The position numbers and the translations under genes are program-made. A stretch of 14,159 nt of DNA, taken from NCBI GenBank assembly GCA_023430775.1, contig JAEYYY010000506.1, positions 1 through 14,159 on the forward strand, read 5' to 3'. The notes below the pieces were generated by a model that did no database searches, was not told the DNA's origin, and worked only from the letters and a program-made list of their open reading frames with translations. The DNA is from Pseudomonadota bacterium (lineage in GTDB: Bacteria > Myxococcota_A > Polyangia > Haliangiales > Haliangiaceae). Shown here piece after piece: positions 1 to 8,433 of the stretch (within the stretch, counting starts at the first letter, position 1; the number at the start of each line of letters is the position of its first letter).

Positions 1-1188
1 GTCCGCTACTGGGAGGAGATCGAGGAGGCCGTTCGCGCGGCACCCGGCAAGGAGCTCCACCTGCGCGTCCAGCGCAACGGCCGGGTGTTCGAGCGCTACC
101 TGACGCCGATCCTCGAGACGGTGCGCAGCCGCGACGGCATCACCGTTCGCCAGGGCCGCGTCGGCATCACGCACTCGCCGTTCATCCCGCTGATCGGCGT
201 GATCGACGGTGACTCGCCCGCCGCTCGCGCGGGGCTGCGCACCAACGATCTGATCATCTCCGTGCACGGTCAGGCGGTGCGCAACTGGGGCGACGTCCAG
301 CGGAGCCTCGGCAAGGTCGCGCGCCGCACTCCCCTCGCCTTCTTCCGCGGCACCGAGGTGCCGGGCATCCCGCAGATCCAGCTGCTCGCTCCCGGCTTCG
401 CCGATCTGGTCCCCGAGACCAAGGTCGGGGCCACGCTGGACCGCCAGACGTACACCGGCCTCGAGCACGCCGAGATGTTCGTCGCGCACGTCGATGCCGG
501 CTCGCCCGCCGACAGCGCGGGACTCAAGCCCGGTGACCTGATCGTCGCGCTCGACGACAAACCGGTCGCGCACTGGATGGAGCTCGACCAGCGCCTGCAG
601 GAGCAACCCGACAAGACGTTCAAGCTGACGTGGAAGCGCGCGGTCGGAGGCAAGACCGAGCTGGTGTCCGCCGAGATCAAGCAGCTCGAGCAAAGCCAGC
701 TCGACGATTACGACCACACGGTGACGCGCCTGGTGTTCGGCGCGCGCAACGATATCGATCGCGGCCGCGGCGCGATGATCCCGATCGAGGGCCGGTTCGG
801 CTACGCGCTGTCCAAGGCGTTCGAGCGCACCGGCGAGACGATCGCGACGATGGTCAACGGCTTCCTCCAGATCCTGTCGGGCGACACGCCGCGCGAGGCC
901 CTCGGTGGTCCGCTGACCATCCTGCGCGCCGCCTCGGTCTCCGGCAATCAGGGCTGGGACAGCTTCCTGCTGATGCTCGCGCTGATCAGCGTCAACCTCG
1001 GCCTGCTCAACCTGCTACCGATCCCGATGCTCGACGGCGGTCACATCCTGGTGTTCGCGATCGAGGGCGTGCGCCGCAAGCCGCTGTCGCAGCTCGCGCG
1101 CGAGCGCATCCAGCTCGTCGGCTTGTTCCTGATCGTGCTGATCACGCTGCTCGCCGCCGGCAACGACATCATGCGGTTCTTCTTCTGA
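1..1188 (+). CDS. rseP: RseP-type site-2 zinc metalloprotease, 3' part (5' end outside window)
   Basis: The frame is open from base 1, so this is the C-terminal 395 residues of a longer gene; the GTG at 85 is internal. RseP-family proteases cut membrane substrates such as anti-sigma factors within the bilayer. The LDG metal-ligand motif is in N-L-L-P-I-P-M-L-D-G-G, with Asp at 1033-1035. It is preceded by a hydrophobic segment and an L-G-G-P motif resembling the family's G-P-I-G, and followed by a last membrane helix ending I-M-R-F-F-F. Upstream are three PDZ-like segments, at about 1-110, 148-360 and 466-660, the latter two each with a G-D-S/G-S-P-A...A-G-L core. The HExxH active site must lie upstream of the window. 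It overlaps tsaB by one base (TGATG), so the two are probably co-translated. RseP in E. coli has two PDZ domains; three would be a variation. Confidence 0.93.
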   Translation, partial: VRYWEEIEEAVRAAPGKELHLRVQRNGRVFERYLTPILETVRSRDGITVRQGRVGITHSPFIPLIGVIDGDSPAARAGLRTNDLIISVHGQAVRNWGDVQRSLGKVARRTPLAFFRGTEVPGIPQIQLLAPGFADLVPETKVGATLDRQTYTGLEHAEMFVAHVDAGSPADSAGLKPGDLIVALDDKPVAHWMELDQRLQEQPDKTFKLTWKRAVGGKTELVSAEIKQLEQSQLDDYDHTVTRLVFGARNDIDRGRGAMIPIEGRFGYALSKAFERTGETIATMVNGFLQILSGDTPREALGGPLTILRAASVSGNQGWDSFLLMLALISVNLGLLNLLPIPMLDGGHILVFAIEGVRRKPLSQLARERIQLVGLFLIVLITLLAAGNDIMRFFF

Positions 1189-1859
1189 TGCGCGTCCTCG
1201 GGCTCGATACGTCGACGACGCAGGCGTCGATCGCGATCGTCGACGACGACCGCGTGCTCGGCGAGGCCACCCACGACGTCAGCGAGCGCCGCAGCACCGA
1301 TCTGCTCGTCGTCATCGACAAGCTGTGCGCCGCCCACGGCATCGCGCCCGGCGCGTTCGACGCGATCGCCGTCGGCGCCGGCCCCGGGTCGTTCACCGGC
1401 CTGCGCATCGGCATGGCCACCGCGAAGGGCATCGGCTTCGCCGCCGGCAAGCCGCTGTGGGCGGTGTCGTCGCTCGCGGCGCTGGCGTTCGAAGCGAAGC
1501 AACCCGCCGTGTGCGCGGTGCTCGACGCGCGTCGTGGCGAGGTGTTCGCCGGCTGTTATCGCGACGGCGCCCTGGTCGGCGACGAACGTGTGATGGCTCC
1601 CACGGGGCTCGGCACGTGGGCTTCCTCACTGCTGACCGAGCCTCGGTTCGTCGGCGATGCGCTCGCCAGCTATCCCGAGCTCGCACCGCTCGCGGATCGC
1701 TGGCAACCCGCGACACCACTGGGTCGCGCCGTCGCCTTGCTCGCGCTCGCAGGTCCGCGCACCGACGTGCTGACCTCGGGGGCGCCGATGTACATCCGCC
1801 CGTCCGAGGCCGAGATTCGCTATCCCGATGGTGTCCCGGGCGCACTGCGCAAACGGTGA
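1188..1859 (+). CDS. tsaB: tRNA threonylcarbamoyladenosine biosynthesis protein TsaB
   Basis: TsaB is the non-catalytic partner of TsaD in making t6A at position 37 of ANN-decoding tRNAs, in the cytoplasm. The 223-residue product has the usual family length. It opens with V-L-G-L-D-T-S-T, an ASKHA-fold first strand, and has the signature G-A-G-P-G-S-F-T-G-L-R-I-G at residues 63-75, followed by G-M-A-T-A-K-G. Further family features are V-S-S-L-A-A-L-A near 93-100 and a late M-Y-I-R-P-S-E-A segment. The ATG at 1188 overlaps the stop of the upstream protease gene, indicating translational coupling; no separate Shine-Dalgarno site is needed or evident. A longer frame begins upstream inside the protease gene, but that portion is a low-complexity Arg/Ala-rich shadow. 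The stop lies within a hairpin described separately. Confidence 0.95.
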   Translation: MRVLGLDTSTTQASIAIVDDDRVLGEATHDVSERRSTDLLVVIDKLCAAHGIAPGAFDAIAVGAGPGSFTGLRIGMATAKGIGFAAGKPLWAVSSLAALAFEAKQPAVCAVLDARRGEVFAGCYRDGALVGDERVMAPTGLGTWASSLLTEPRFVGDALASYPELAPLADRWQPATPLGRAVALLALAGPRTDVLTSGAPMYIRPSEAEIRYPDGVPGALRKR

Positions 1860-1888
1860 AACAAATCGAGACAGCTTTACCGTTTGCG
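1848..1888 (+). terminator. 10-bp inverted repeat across the tsaB stop; possible terminator or mRNA-end hairpin
   Basis: CGCAAACGGT (1848-1857) is repeated in inverted form as ACCGTTTGCG (1879-1888). The stem can be extended by AAA/TTT (1859-1861 with 1876-1878) if G1858 is bulged out. The left arm covers the last tsaB codons and the first base of its TGA. No T-run follows the right arm, so it is not a classical intrinsic terminator; it could instead stabilise the transcript's 3' end or act with Rho. Ten perfect pairs of mixed composition are unlikely to be chance over so short a distance. The role is inferred. Confidence 0.45.
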
Positions 1889-1912
1889 AGCCGGTGGGCC
1901 CGGGTCTATCGT
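1884..1912 (+). promoter_or_regulatory. Possible sigma-70-like promoter for the DUF465-type gene
   Basis: TTGCGA at 1884-1889 and TATCGT at 1907-1912 are 17 bases apart, and each matches the sigma-70 consensus at four of six positions. They would place a transcription start near 1919, about 25 bases before the TTG start codon. The proposed -35 overlaps the right arm of the hairpin at the end of tsaB. Matches of this quality arise by chance, so this is tentative. Confidence 0.25.
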
Positions 1913-1933
1913 TGACTTGCCTGCCATTCGCAG

Positions 1934-1946
1934 GGAGGTAGCGTTG
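1934..1946 (+). promoter_or_regulatory. Shine-Dalgarno site fixing a TTG start
   Basis: GGAGG (1934-1938) followed by a five-base spacer places the ribosome on TTG at 1944-1946. It is one of the strongest ribosome-binding sites in the window and favours this non-ATG start over the upstream in-frame ATG at 1884. Confidence 0.75.
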
Positions 1947-2117
1947 GCCGAAATCAAAGCAACCCTCGAAGAACTGACCGCAGAACACCGCCGCCTGGAT
2001 GAAGCCGTCCAGAACCTGGAACGGCGCAGAGCCTTGACCCCGGCCGAACAGGCCGAGATGAGTCGGCTGAAGAAGCAGAAGCTGCTGACCAAAGACAGGA
2101 TCGCACGCTTGTCGTAG
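1944..2117 (+). CDS. DUF465/YdcH-like small coiled-coil protein
   Basis: This encodes a 57-residue, highly charged, predicted all-helical protein. The C-terminal segment L-K-K-Q-K-L-L-T-K-D-R-I matches the conserved LKKxKLxxKDxI core of the DUF465 (YdcH) family, and the N-terminal half contains the family-like H-R-R-L-D-E-A-V. The family's biochemical role is not established. I chose TTG at 1944 because GGAGG lies at 1934-1938, five bases upstream, and because family members begin just before this first helix. The frame extends back to 1884 (ATG), but that would add 20 residues with no family resemblance and no ribosome site. The gene sits 84 bases after tsaB, with a hairpin and possible promoter between, so it may be transcribed on its own. 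Confidence 0.8.
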   Translation: MAEIKATLEELTAEHRRLDEAVQNLERRRALTPAEQAEMSRLKKQKLLTKDRIARLS

Positions 2118-2143
2118 CTGCGTTCTGGCGGTCAAGTTGCCTC

Positions 2144-2584
2144 ATGCAGCTGACGCCCGAGCAGATCGAGAAGATGCGGCAGATCGGGCTCAAGCTCGAT
2201 CGCGCCGGCGTGTTCTGGCAAGGCGGCGACAAGGTCACGCACGCGCGGCTGCGCCAGGCGCTGCTGCGCTGGCTCGACGTCCGCGACGGCAAGAACATCG
2301 TCAAGCTCGACGACAAGCGCTACGCGTACGTCGACATCGAGGACGCGCATCTGCGCGCGCTCTCGGTTCGCTGGGAAGCCGATCGCGCGATCGTGCTGTG
2401 GGATGACGATCAGGAGACCGAGCTCGACTATGCGTCGCTGATGGTGGCCGACGACAACGCGTTCTACGCGACCGTGCGCGGCCTGCGCGGACGGATCGCC
2501 GGGCCCGCCCACGCCGCGCTTGCCGAGCGCATCGTCGAGCACGCCGGCAAGTTCTCGCTGCGCGCCGCCGGTCGCGACTGGCCG

Positions 2585-2593
<9 letters not shown>
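2144..2593 (+). CDS. Uncharacterised 149-residue protein, faintly DUF1285-like
   Basis: I do not firmly recognise this protein. It has no signal peptide, membrane helix or cysteine, so it is probably cytoplasmic. Residues 22-71 contain F-W-Q-G-G, a helix rich in Leu/Arg, D-G-K-N-I-V-K-L-D, and V-D-I-E-D-A-H-L-R. This order recalls DUF1285 proteins (W-x-x-G then D-G-x-x-x-V then V-x-V-E-D-A-P-F), but the match is from memory and weak. The C-terminal half is mixed alpha/beta and acidic (W-D-D-D-Q-E-T-E-L-D). The ATG at 2144 lies 26 bases after the DUF465-type stop with no clear Shine-Dalgarno site, and no alternative start codon occurs in frame in the gap. Its last nine bases overlap the end of the convergent minus-strand gene. 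Coding is supported by strong G/C third-position bias and a sensible hydrophobic pattern. Confidence 0.8.
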
Positions 2594-3829
<1,236 letters not shown>

Positions 3830-3836
3830 CGGTACC

Positions 3837-4202
3837 TCACAGGATGGCGTGCAAGATCATCATCAACAGCGCGGCGCCCGCCACGATCACCGCGAACATG
3901 AAGAACCAGGGCAACACGATGGCGGCCGCGGCGATGCCGAGCCCGAGGGCCCACAGCCAGTAGCCCGCGGGCTCGCGGCGCGCGAGCGAGATGCCCGACG
4001 CGATCGCGGCGAGCACGAAGCCCGGCAGGCTGAGCCACCAGTCGGGCGTCTCCCAGTCGCGCTGACCGATCGCGACCACCAGAAACGACAGCACGCCGAT
4101 CACGGCGGCGCTGAAGCCGAACTTGCGCCTCGCGATCCATGCACCGGGCGACTCCTCGTCGGCCGGCTTCAGGTGATCTGGCTTGGTCAGCGGTTCGGAC
4201 AC
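3837..4202 (-). CDS. Small integral membrane protein, function unknown
   Basis: This encodes a 121-residue protein with a hydrophilic, acidic N-terminus (about 1-25) and four likely membrane helices at roughly 29-46, 55-73, 80-97 and 99-120. Aromatic residues cluster at helix borders (W-E-T-P-D-W-W, Y-W-L-W, L-P-W-F-F). The protein ends almost immediately after the last helix. No enzymatic motif is visible and I do not recognise the family. The start is GTG (4200-4202). There is no Shine-Dalgarno site, but a good -10 hexamer lies just upstream, which may mean a leaderless message. Its stop is seven bases before the LeuA-like start, and the downstream Shine-Dalgarno site overlaps that stop, so the two are very probably one transcript. 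Confidence 0.8.
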   Translation of the reverse strand: MSEPLTKPDHLKPADEESPGAWIARRKFGFSAAVIGVLSFLVVAIGQRDWETPDWWLSLPGFVLAAIASGISLARREPAGYWLWALGLGIAAAAIVLPWFFMFAVIVAGAALLMMILHAIL

Positions 4203-4210
4203 GCAGGCGC

Positions 4211-4216
4211 ACTATA
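4211..4216 (-). promoter_or_regulatory. Candidate -10 element, possibly leaderless start for the membrane-protein gene
   Basis: Read on the minus strand, TATAGT (five of six consensus bases) ends eight bases before the GTG start codon. Initiation six to eight bases downstream would begin the RNA at or just before GTG, giving a leaderless message, consistent with the absence of a Shine-Dalgarno site. No convincing -35 hexamer is found 16-18 bases upstream. Confidence 0.35.
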
Positions 4217-4228
4217 GCCACAGAAACC

Positions 4229-4257
4229 GGGCCGAGAGGGAGCCCGATCTCGGGGCC
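4229..4257 (-). terminator. Weak hairpin after the HPF-like gene; possible terminator
   Basis: CCGAGA (4232-4237) and TCTCGG (4248-4253) form a six-pair stem with a ten-base loop; a GG/CC extension (4230-4231 with 4256-4257) needs a two-base bulge. On the minus strand it lies 16 bases or more after the HPF-like stop and is followed by GTTTCT, too short for a confident intrinsic terminator. Together with the candidate promoter below it, this 71-base gap is the most likely transcript boundary in the minus-strand gene series. Confidence 0.35.
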
Positions 4258-4273
4258 TAAGCCCGCGCCAGTC

Positions 4274-4600
4274 CTACGACAGCAGGCCCGCGTGGACGTC
4301 GCGAACGCGATCGAGCTGGCGATCGAGCAAGCGTTCGATCTTGTCGAGCGCCACCGCGACGGCCATGCCGACGTCGTCGCCGTGTGCGGTCACGGCGATC
4401 GGCTGGAAGCCGGCGAGCCGCACCTCGAGCGAGCACCGGATCGCGCCGTCGGAATTCTTCGGCCCGTCCTCGTCGGCGAGATGGACCTCGACCGTCGTGA
4501 TCTGCGAACCGTAGCGATCGAGCGCACCGCTCACCGTCTTGGCGATCCACCCGTTCTTGTCACCACGGACATTCTCGTCGTGTCTGATCTGGACCTGCAT
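4274..4600 (-). CDS. Short HPF/RaiA-like ribosome-associated protein
   Basis: The 108-residue product resembles the S30AE (HPF/RaiA) domain, whose members bind the 30S decoding centre and hibernate ribosomes. It opens with M-Q-V-Q-I-R-H, like the first strand of the family, followed by a helix (about 17-29), T-T-V-E-V-H-L-A-D-E-D (35-45), a C-S-L-E-V-R-L strand (56-62), I-A-V-T-A-H-G-D-D (68-76) and a long helix A-V-A-V-A-L-D-K-I-E-R-L-L-D-R (80-94). This order of strand, helix, three strands and helix is typical. The C-terminal dimerisation domain of long HPF is absent. The basic patch usual for rRNA binding is not strong, so binding to the ribosome is inferred. GAGG lies almost against the ATG. 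The gene follows the DUF4388/TPR gene by 29 bases. Confidence 0.75.
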   Translation of the reverse strand: MQVQIRHDENVRGDKNGWIAKTVSGALDRYGSQITTVEVHLADEDGPKNSDGAIRCSLEVRLAGFQPIAVTAHGDDVGMAVAVALDKIERLLDRQLDRVRDVHAGLLS

Positions 4601-4629
4601 TCCTCGAGTGGTTGCGAGGTGCGTACCAA

Positions 4630-7443
4630 TCAGCTACGCGACAGGCCCAGCTGCTTTCGGAGCTGGACGTGCGCGGCGCTGTATGCGAACTCGATCAGAT
4701 CCTTGTCGAGGTCGGCGGCATCCTTCGCACCCTGGAACGCGGCCGGGATATCGCCGCACAGAAGCATTCCTGCGCGATCTGCGGTGCGAGAGAGCGACCT
4801 CGCCCACAGCGACAGGTTGAGTCCCTTGTCGCGCGACAGCAGGCGGATCGCGGTCGCGCGTGCCTGCATGCGGACCGGGTTCGGGAGCTTTGCTACGGCC
4901 TCGGCCGCCTGCCCGGCGAGCGGATCGTCGGCGCCCACCATCGAGCCGGACGCCTCGCGGAACACGGCCATCACCACCGCGCGCAGGACGCGACCGGGAC
5001 GCGATGCACCGACGGCGCGACCGGGCCACAGGAACGTCATCGCCCGAACGAGCCGGAACACCAGCTCGGGACGCTCGGGTGACAGCAGCGCATCGTCGCC
5101 GGCAACCAGCACCGGCGGGTCGCACGCGACGACGTGAATCTGCGAGCCGAGCTCGACGCGCGGATAGACCGGCGCGGGCTCGACGCCCAGTAGCTCGGCG
5201 AACTTGCCGCGCAGCCGCAGAAACGACGCGGGGAGATCCATGTCATCGATCTTCTGGCTCGAGTCGAGATCGCTATCGGCGAGCGTCATCGGTGCCACGG
5301 CGTGCACCGCGGGTGCGACGAGCTCGATCAGCCCACCCAGCTCGAGGCTGTCTTCCTTGTGGCGCAACAGCGCCCACTGATCGCGCCCGAGCGGCTGCGT
5401 CGGGATCACGATCGAGCGGATGCGATGCGCCTCGTAGAGGTTCGCCATCTGATCGTCGGCGGTACCGAGGGCGACCATCGTGGCGGCGGCGAGAAACGCG
5501 GCGTCGACGTGCCCACTCGCCTCGGTGGTCTTGACGAGCGCGGCGCCGGATTGCGGATCGTGAAGCGCCTCTCGCCATCCGGCGCGCAGCGGCTCGGCGG
5601 TGAGCGCCTTCTGATCGGTGCGCTGGACGAGTGCGATCACGTCCGAGTCCTTCGGGCTGATCCGCTTCGCGTTGGAGGCCGCGGCGGCCGCCGCCGGTGG
5701 ATCGTCCAGGTGATCGTGATAGAGGCGCGCGAGCCGTGCCCACGCCTTGGCTTCCGAAACGGTGCCGCGGCCGCGCAGCCGGAACAGCAGCCGCTTGAGG
5801 ATGCGCTCGTAGCGGCGCAGCTCGCCGCGCGCGAACAGCAGCGTCTCGATCGCCTGCACCGCATCGACTCTCCCGGGATCGAGATCGAGCGCGCGCTCGA
5901 GGTGAAACAGCGCCTCGGCATCGTCGCTGCGCAGCGCGGCGTCGATCTGGCCCTTGTAGTCGTGTGCCGCCGCGTGGTCGGGATCGATCTCGAGCGCCGC
6001 GTTGAGGTGCGGCCGCGCGCGATCGGCGGCTTCCGGTGCCCGCTCTCCCGCGTTCCACTCGGCCCAGCCGAGGGCGGCGTGATAATCGGCCTCGCCCGGC
6101 GACTCGGCGATCACGGTCCGGATCAAGTTCATCGCCTGGGTCCACTGCTTCTTGCCGATCAGCTCCTCGGCGACGCGGAAGTTGAGCTCGGTATCGAGCT
6201 TGGGCGGCACCTGCACGAGCTCGCCGCCCGCCAGCTCGCGGTCGTAGGCGGCGCGCTTGCGCTCGTCGAGCAGCACGGTCCGCGCGGCGGTGTAGAGGTC
6301 GCGCAGCTCGGTGATCTTCGCCCGGTCGCGCGGATCCGTGAGGATCTTCATCTGGTGGTCGAGCATGTTGCTGCGGATGCTCGACGCGGTGTCGATCTCC
6401 CGGCTGGTCGCGCGCCGGTTGACCATCAGCACCGCGTAGTGATCGGCGCCCTTCGCGCGTTGATGCTCGGCGGTCATCAGCTGCCGCGTGTGCCCGATCG
6501 AGTCGCGCTCGGCGTTGATCTGGGCCATCGAGACGACGCCGGAGTCCTCCTCGTCGTACATCTCGATCGGGGCCGATCCGGCGTCGATCGAGAGGCCGAT
6601 GTCGTCGAACAGCATGTCGAACAGCGCCGGCCCCGCCGACAGCTTGACGGTGCTGATCGTGCGCGGTTGCGGCCGGGGCGGCTGTGGTGCCGGCTCGGGG
6701 GTGGGCAGCTTGAGATCGGGGAGCGTCGCCCCGGCGGTGGGACCGAGCCCGAGGTCGTCGACCTTGGCCTCGACCGCGTCGCACAGGATCATCGCGTCGA
6801 TCGCGATCCGCGCCGGCACGCGATCGATCATCGCGCGCTCGAGATCCTCGATCGGCGCACCGTCGCCGAGCAGCGCCACCAGCTTCTCGCCGAACACGCG
6901 CTTGAGCTCGTGGCGCAGCCGCACCCCGCGGCGCGTCAGCTCGAACTCCATGCCGTCGAAGCGCGCCAGCCGATCGAGATCCTCGACCGCGGTCTCGCGC
7001 AGGCCGACCAGCACCACCTCGACCATCCGCAACTGCATGCCCTCGATCGGGTCGCCATCGTCGAACCGCCACGCCCCCTGCGGCCAGCGCAGCGCCTGCA
7101 CGATCTTGTGCCGCGCCTGGCGGCCGAGCTGATCGATCAACGCCTCGACGGTGAGCGTGCGCAGTGCGACCAGCGCTTCGCCGAGCTTGCCACCGAGCTC
7201 CGCCGCGCGCGCGACCGCCTTCTTGTGCTCCTCCTCGCTGATCACGCCGCTGTTGACCAGGAAGTGACCGAGCGTCTCGTCGCGCGGCGTCGACGTGCTG
7301 CTGACCGGGTTGCCGTTGACGAGGTCGACCGTCTTCGACACCCGACCGCGCATCAGCGTCAGCCGGCCGGTCGCGAGTTGCTCGTGGAGATCGAGCAGCA
7401 CTGCGGGCAACGGCCGCATCGCCAGCTCCCCCGAGGACGACAT
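4630..7443 (-). CDS. DUF4388 / J-like / TPR multidomain protein
   Basis: This 937-residue protein has no signal peptide or membrane helix, so it is probably cytoplasmic. Residues 5-125 resemble DUF4388 (G-E-L-A-M-R-P-L-P-A-V-L-L-D-L, then T-G-R-L-T-L and L-G-H-F-L-V-N-S-G), a domain common in myxobacterial signalling and motility proteins. A Pro-rich linker lies near 247-262. Residues 334-404 look like a J-domain: H-Y-A-V-L at the start and K-R-A-A-Y-D-R-E at the end, but the HPD needed to stimulate Hsp70 is missing (L-D-H-Q in its place). TPR-like helices follow at about 420-610, for example L-E-I-D-P-D-H and L-D-L-D-P-G-R. The last 320 residues are unrecognised. The ATG at 7443 has no clear Shine-Dalgarno site; an in-frame ATG eight codons later would cut the DUF4388 start. 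It begins 18 bases after oppF, suggesting co-transcription. A scaffold role is a guess. Confidence 0.85.
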   Translation of the reverse strand: MSSSGELAMRPLPAVLLDLHEQLATGRLTLMRGRVSKTVDLVNGNPVSSTSTPRDETLGHFLVNSGVISEEEHKKAVARAAELGGKLGEALVALRTLTVEALIDQLGRQARHKIVQALRWPQGAWRFDDGDPIEGMQLRMVEVVLVGLRETAVEDLDRLARFDGMEFELTRRGVRLRHELKRVFGEKLVALLGDGAPIEDLERAMIDRVPARIAIDAMILCDAVEAKVDDLGLGPTAGATLPDLKLPTPEPAPQPPRPQPRTISTVKLSAGPALFDMLFDDIGLSIDAGSAPIEMYDEEDSGVVSMAQINAERDSIGHTRQLMTAEHQRAKGADHYAVLMVNRRATSREIDTASSIRSNMLDHQMKILTDPRDRAKITELRDLYTAARTVLLDERKRAAYDRELAGGELVQVPPKLDTELNFRVAEELIGKKQWTQAMNLIRTVIAESPGEADYHAALGWAEWNAGERAPEAADRARPHLNAALEIDPDHAAAHDYKGQIDAALRSDDAEALFHLERALDLDPGRVDAVQAIETLLFARGELRRYERILKRLLFRLRGRGTVSEAKAWARLARLYHDHLDDPPAAAAAASNAKRISPKDSDVIALVQRTDQKALTAEPLRAGWREALHDPQSGAALVKTTEASGHVDAAFLAAATMVALGTADDQMANLYEAHRIRSIVIPTQPLGRDQWALLRHKEDSLELGGLIELVAPAVHAVAPMTLADSDLDSSQKIDDMDLPASFLRLRGKFAELLGVEPAPVYPRVELGSQIHVVACDPPVLVAGDDALLSPERPELVFRLVRAMTFLWPGRAVGASRPGRVLRAVVMAVFREASGSMVGADDPLAGQAAEAVAKLPNPVRMQARATAIRLLSRDKGLNLSLWARSLSRTADRAGMLLCGDIPAAFQGAKDAADLDKDLIEFAYSAAHVQLRKQLGLSRS

Positions 7444-7461
7444 CGCGATGATGGTAAGCGA

Positions 7462-8433
7462 TCAGCTCGCGACGTGGCAGGCCGCCTGGCTGCCGTTACC
7501 CAGCACGCGCAGCTTCGGCAGCTCCTTGAAGCAAGCCTCCGGCTTGTCCTTGACAGGACACCGCGGATGGAACGGGCAGCCCTTCGGCGGATCGATCGGG
7601 CTCGGCACGTCGCCGGTCAGCAGGATGCGCTCCCGGCGAGCCTTGGGATCGACGCGCGGCACCGCCGACAGCAGCGCCTGGGTATAGGGGTGCTTGGGCT
7701 CGGCGTACAGCTGCTTGGCCTCGGCGAGCTCGACGATCCTGCCGAGGTACATCACCGCGACGCGATCGCTGATGTGCTGCACCACCTTGAGGTCGTGCGA
7801 GATGAACAGGTACGTCAGCTTCTCGGCGTCCTGGAGATCCTCGAGGAGGTTGACGATCTGCGCCTGGATCGAGACGTCGAGCGCGCTGATCGGCTCGTCG
7901 CAGACCACGAACTTCGGCTTGCACGCGAGCGCGCGGGCGATACCCACCCGCTGTCGCTGGCCACCCGACAGCTCGTGCGGGTAGCGGCGGGCGACGTCCG
8001 CGCGCAGCCCGACCTTGGTCAGCAGCTCGTCGACGCGGCTCGCCCGCTGCGCCTTGGTGGCCACCAGCTCGTGGATCACCAGCGGCTCGGCGATGGTCTG
8101 GCCGATGCTCATCCTCGGATCGAGCGAGGCATACGGATCCTGGAAGATCAGCTGCATGTGGCGGCGCATCGGGCGCAGCGCGCGCTGCGGGATCCGCGTG
8201 ACGTCCTGACCGTCGAACTCGATCTTGCCGGCAGTCGGCTCGATCAGGCGCAGCAGCGTGCGGCCGAACGTCGACTTGCCGCAGCCCGATTCACCAACGA
8301 GCCCGACGGTCTCGCCTGCGCGGATCTCGAGATCGACCTCCGACAGCGCCTGCACGGTCTTCGGTGGCTTCGGCCACGCCGACGGCGCCGGGAAGTGCTT
8401 GGTCAGTCGGGTCGCGGTGACGAGCGCGGTCAC
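7462..8433 (-). CDS. oppF: Peptide/nickel-type ABC transporter ATP-binding protein (OppF/DppF class)
   Basis: This 323-residue ATPase would power import of oligopeptides or similar solutes on the cytoplasmic face. It has Walker A G-E-S-G-C-G-K-S (47-54), Q-loop F-Q-D-P (97-100), signature L-S-G-G-Q-R-Q-R (155-162), Walker B F-V-V-C-D-E (175-180) and switch His213. After the nucleotide-binding domain comes the oligopeptide-type C-terminal extension with K-H-P-Y-T-Q-A-L-L and four cysteines (286, 292, 301, 319), spaced as in family members that bind a [4Fe-4S] cluster. I start it at GTG 8433, which overlaps the OppD stop by four bases (GTGA) and has GGGGAGAAG just upstream. The frame extends to 8568, but those 45 residues are Arg/Gly/Pro-rich shadow inside oppD. 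Substrate cannot be told from the ATPase. No permease or binding-protein gene is in the window. Confidence 0.93.
   Translation of the reverse strand: MTALVTATRLTKHFPAPSAWPKPPKTVQALSEVDLEIRAGETVGLVGESGCGKSTFGRTLLRLIEPTAGKIEFDGQDVTRIPQRALRPMRRHMQLIFQDPYASLDPRMSIGQTIAEPLVIHELVATKAQRASRVDELLTKVGLRADVARRYPHELSGGQRQRVGIARALACKPKFVVCDEPISALDVSIQAQIVNLLEDLQDAEKLTYLFISHDLKVVQHISDRVAVMYLGRIVELAEAKQLYAEPKHPYTQALLSAVPRVDPKARRERILLTGDVPSPIDPPKGCPFHPRCPVKDKPEACFKELPKLRVLGNGSQAACHVAS

Noticed and set aside
630..1187. Upstream extension of the tsaB frame inside the protease gene
   Set aside because: It is an Arg/Ala/Asp-rich shadow of the protease frame; TsaB homology starts exactly at ATG 1188.
1912..1917. 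TTGACT considered as the -35 of the DUF465-type gene
   Set aside because: A -10 at the proper distance would fall on the Shine-Dalgarno region (no TATAAT-like bases), leaving no room for a leader.
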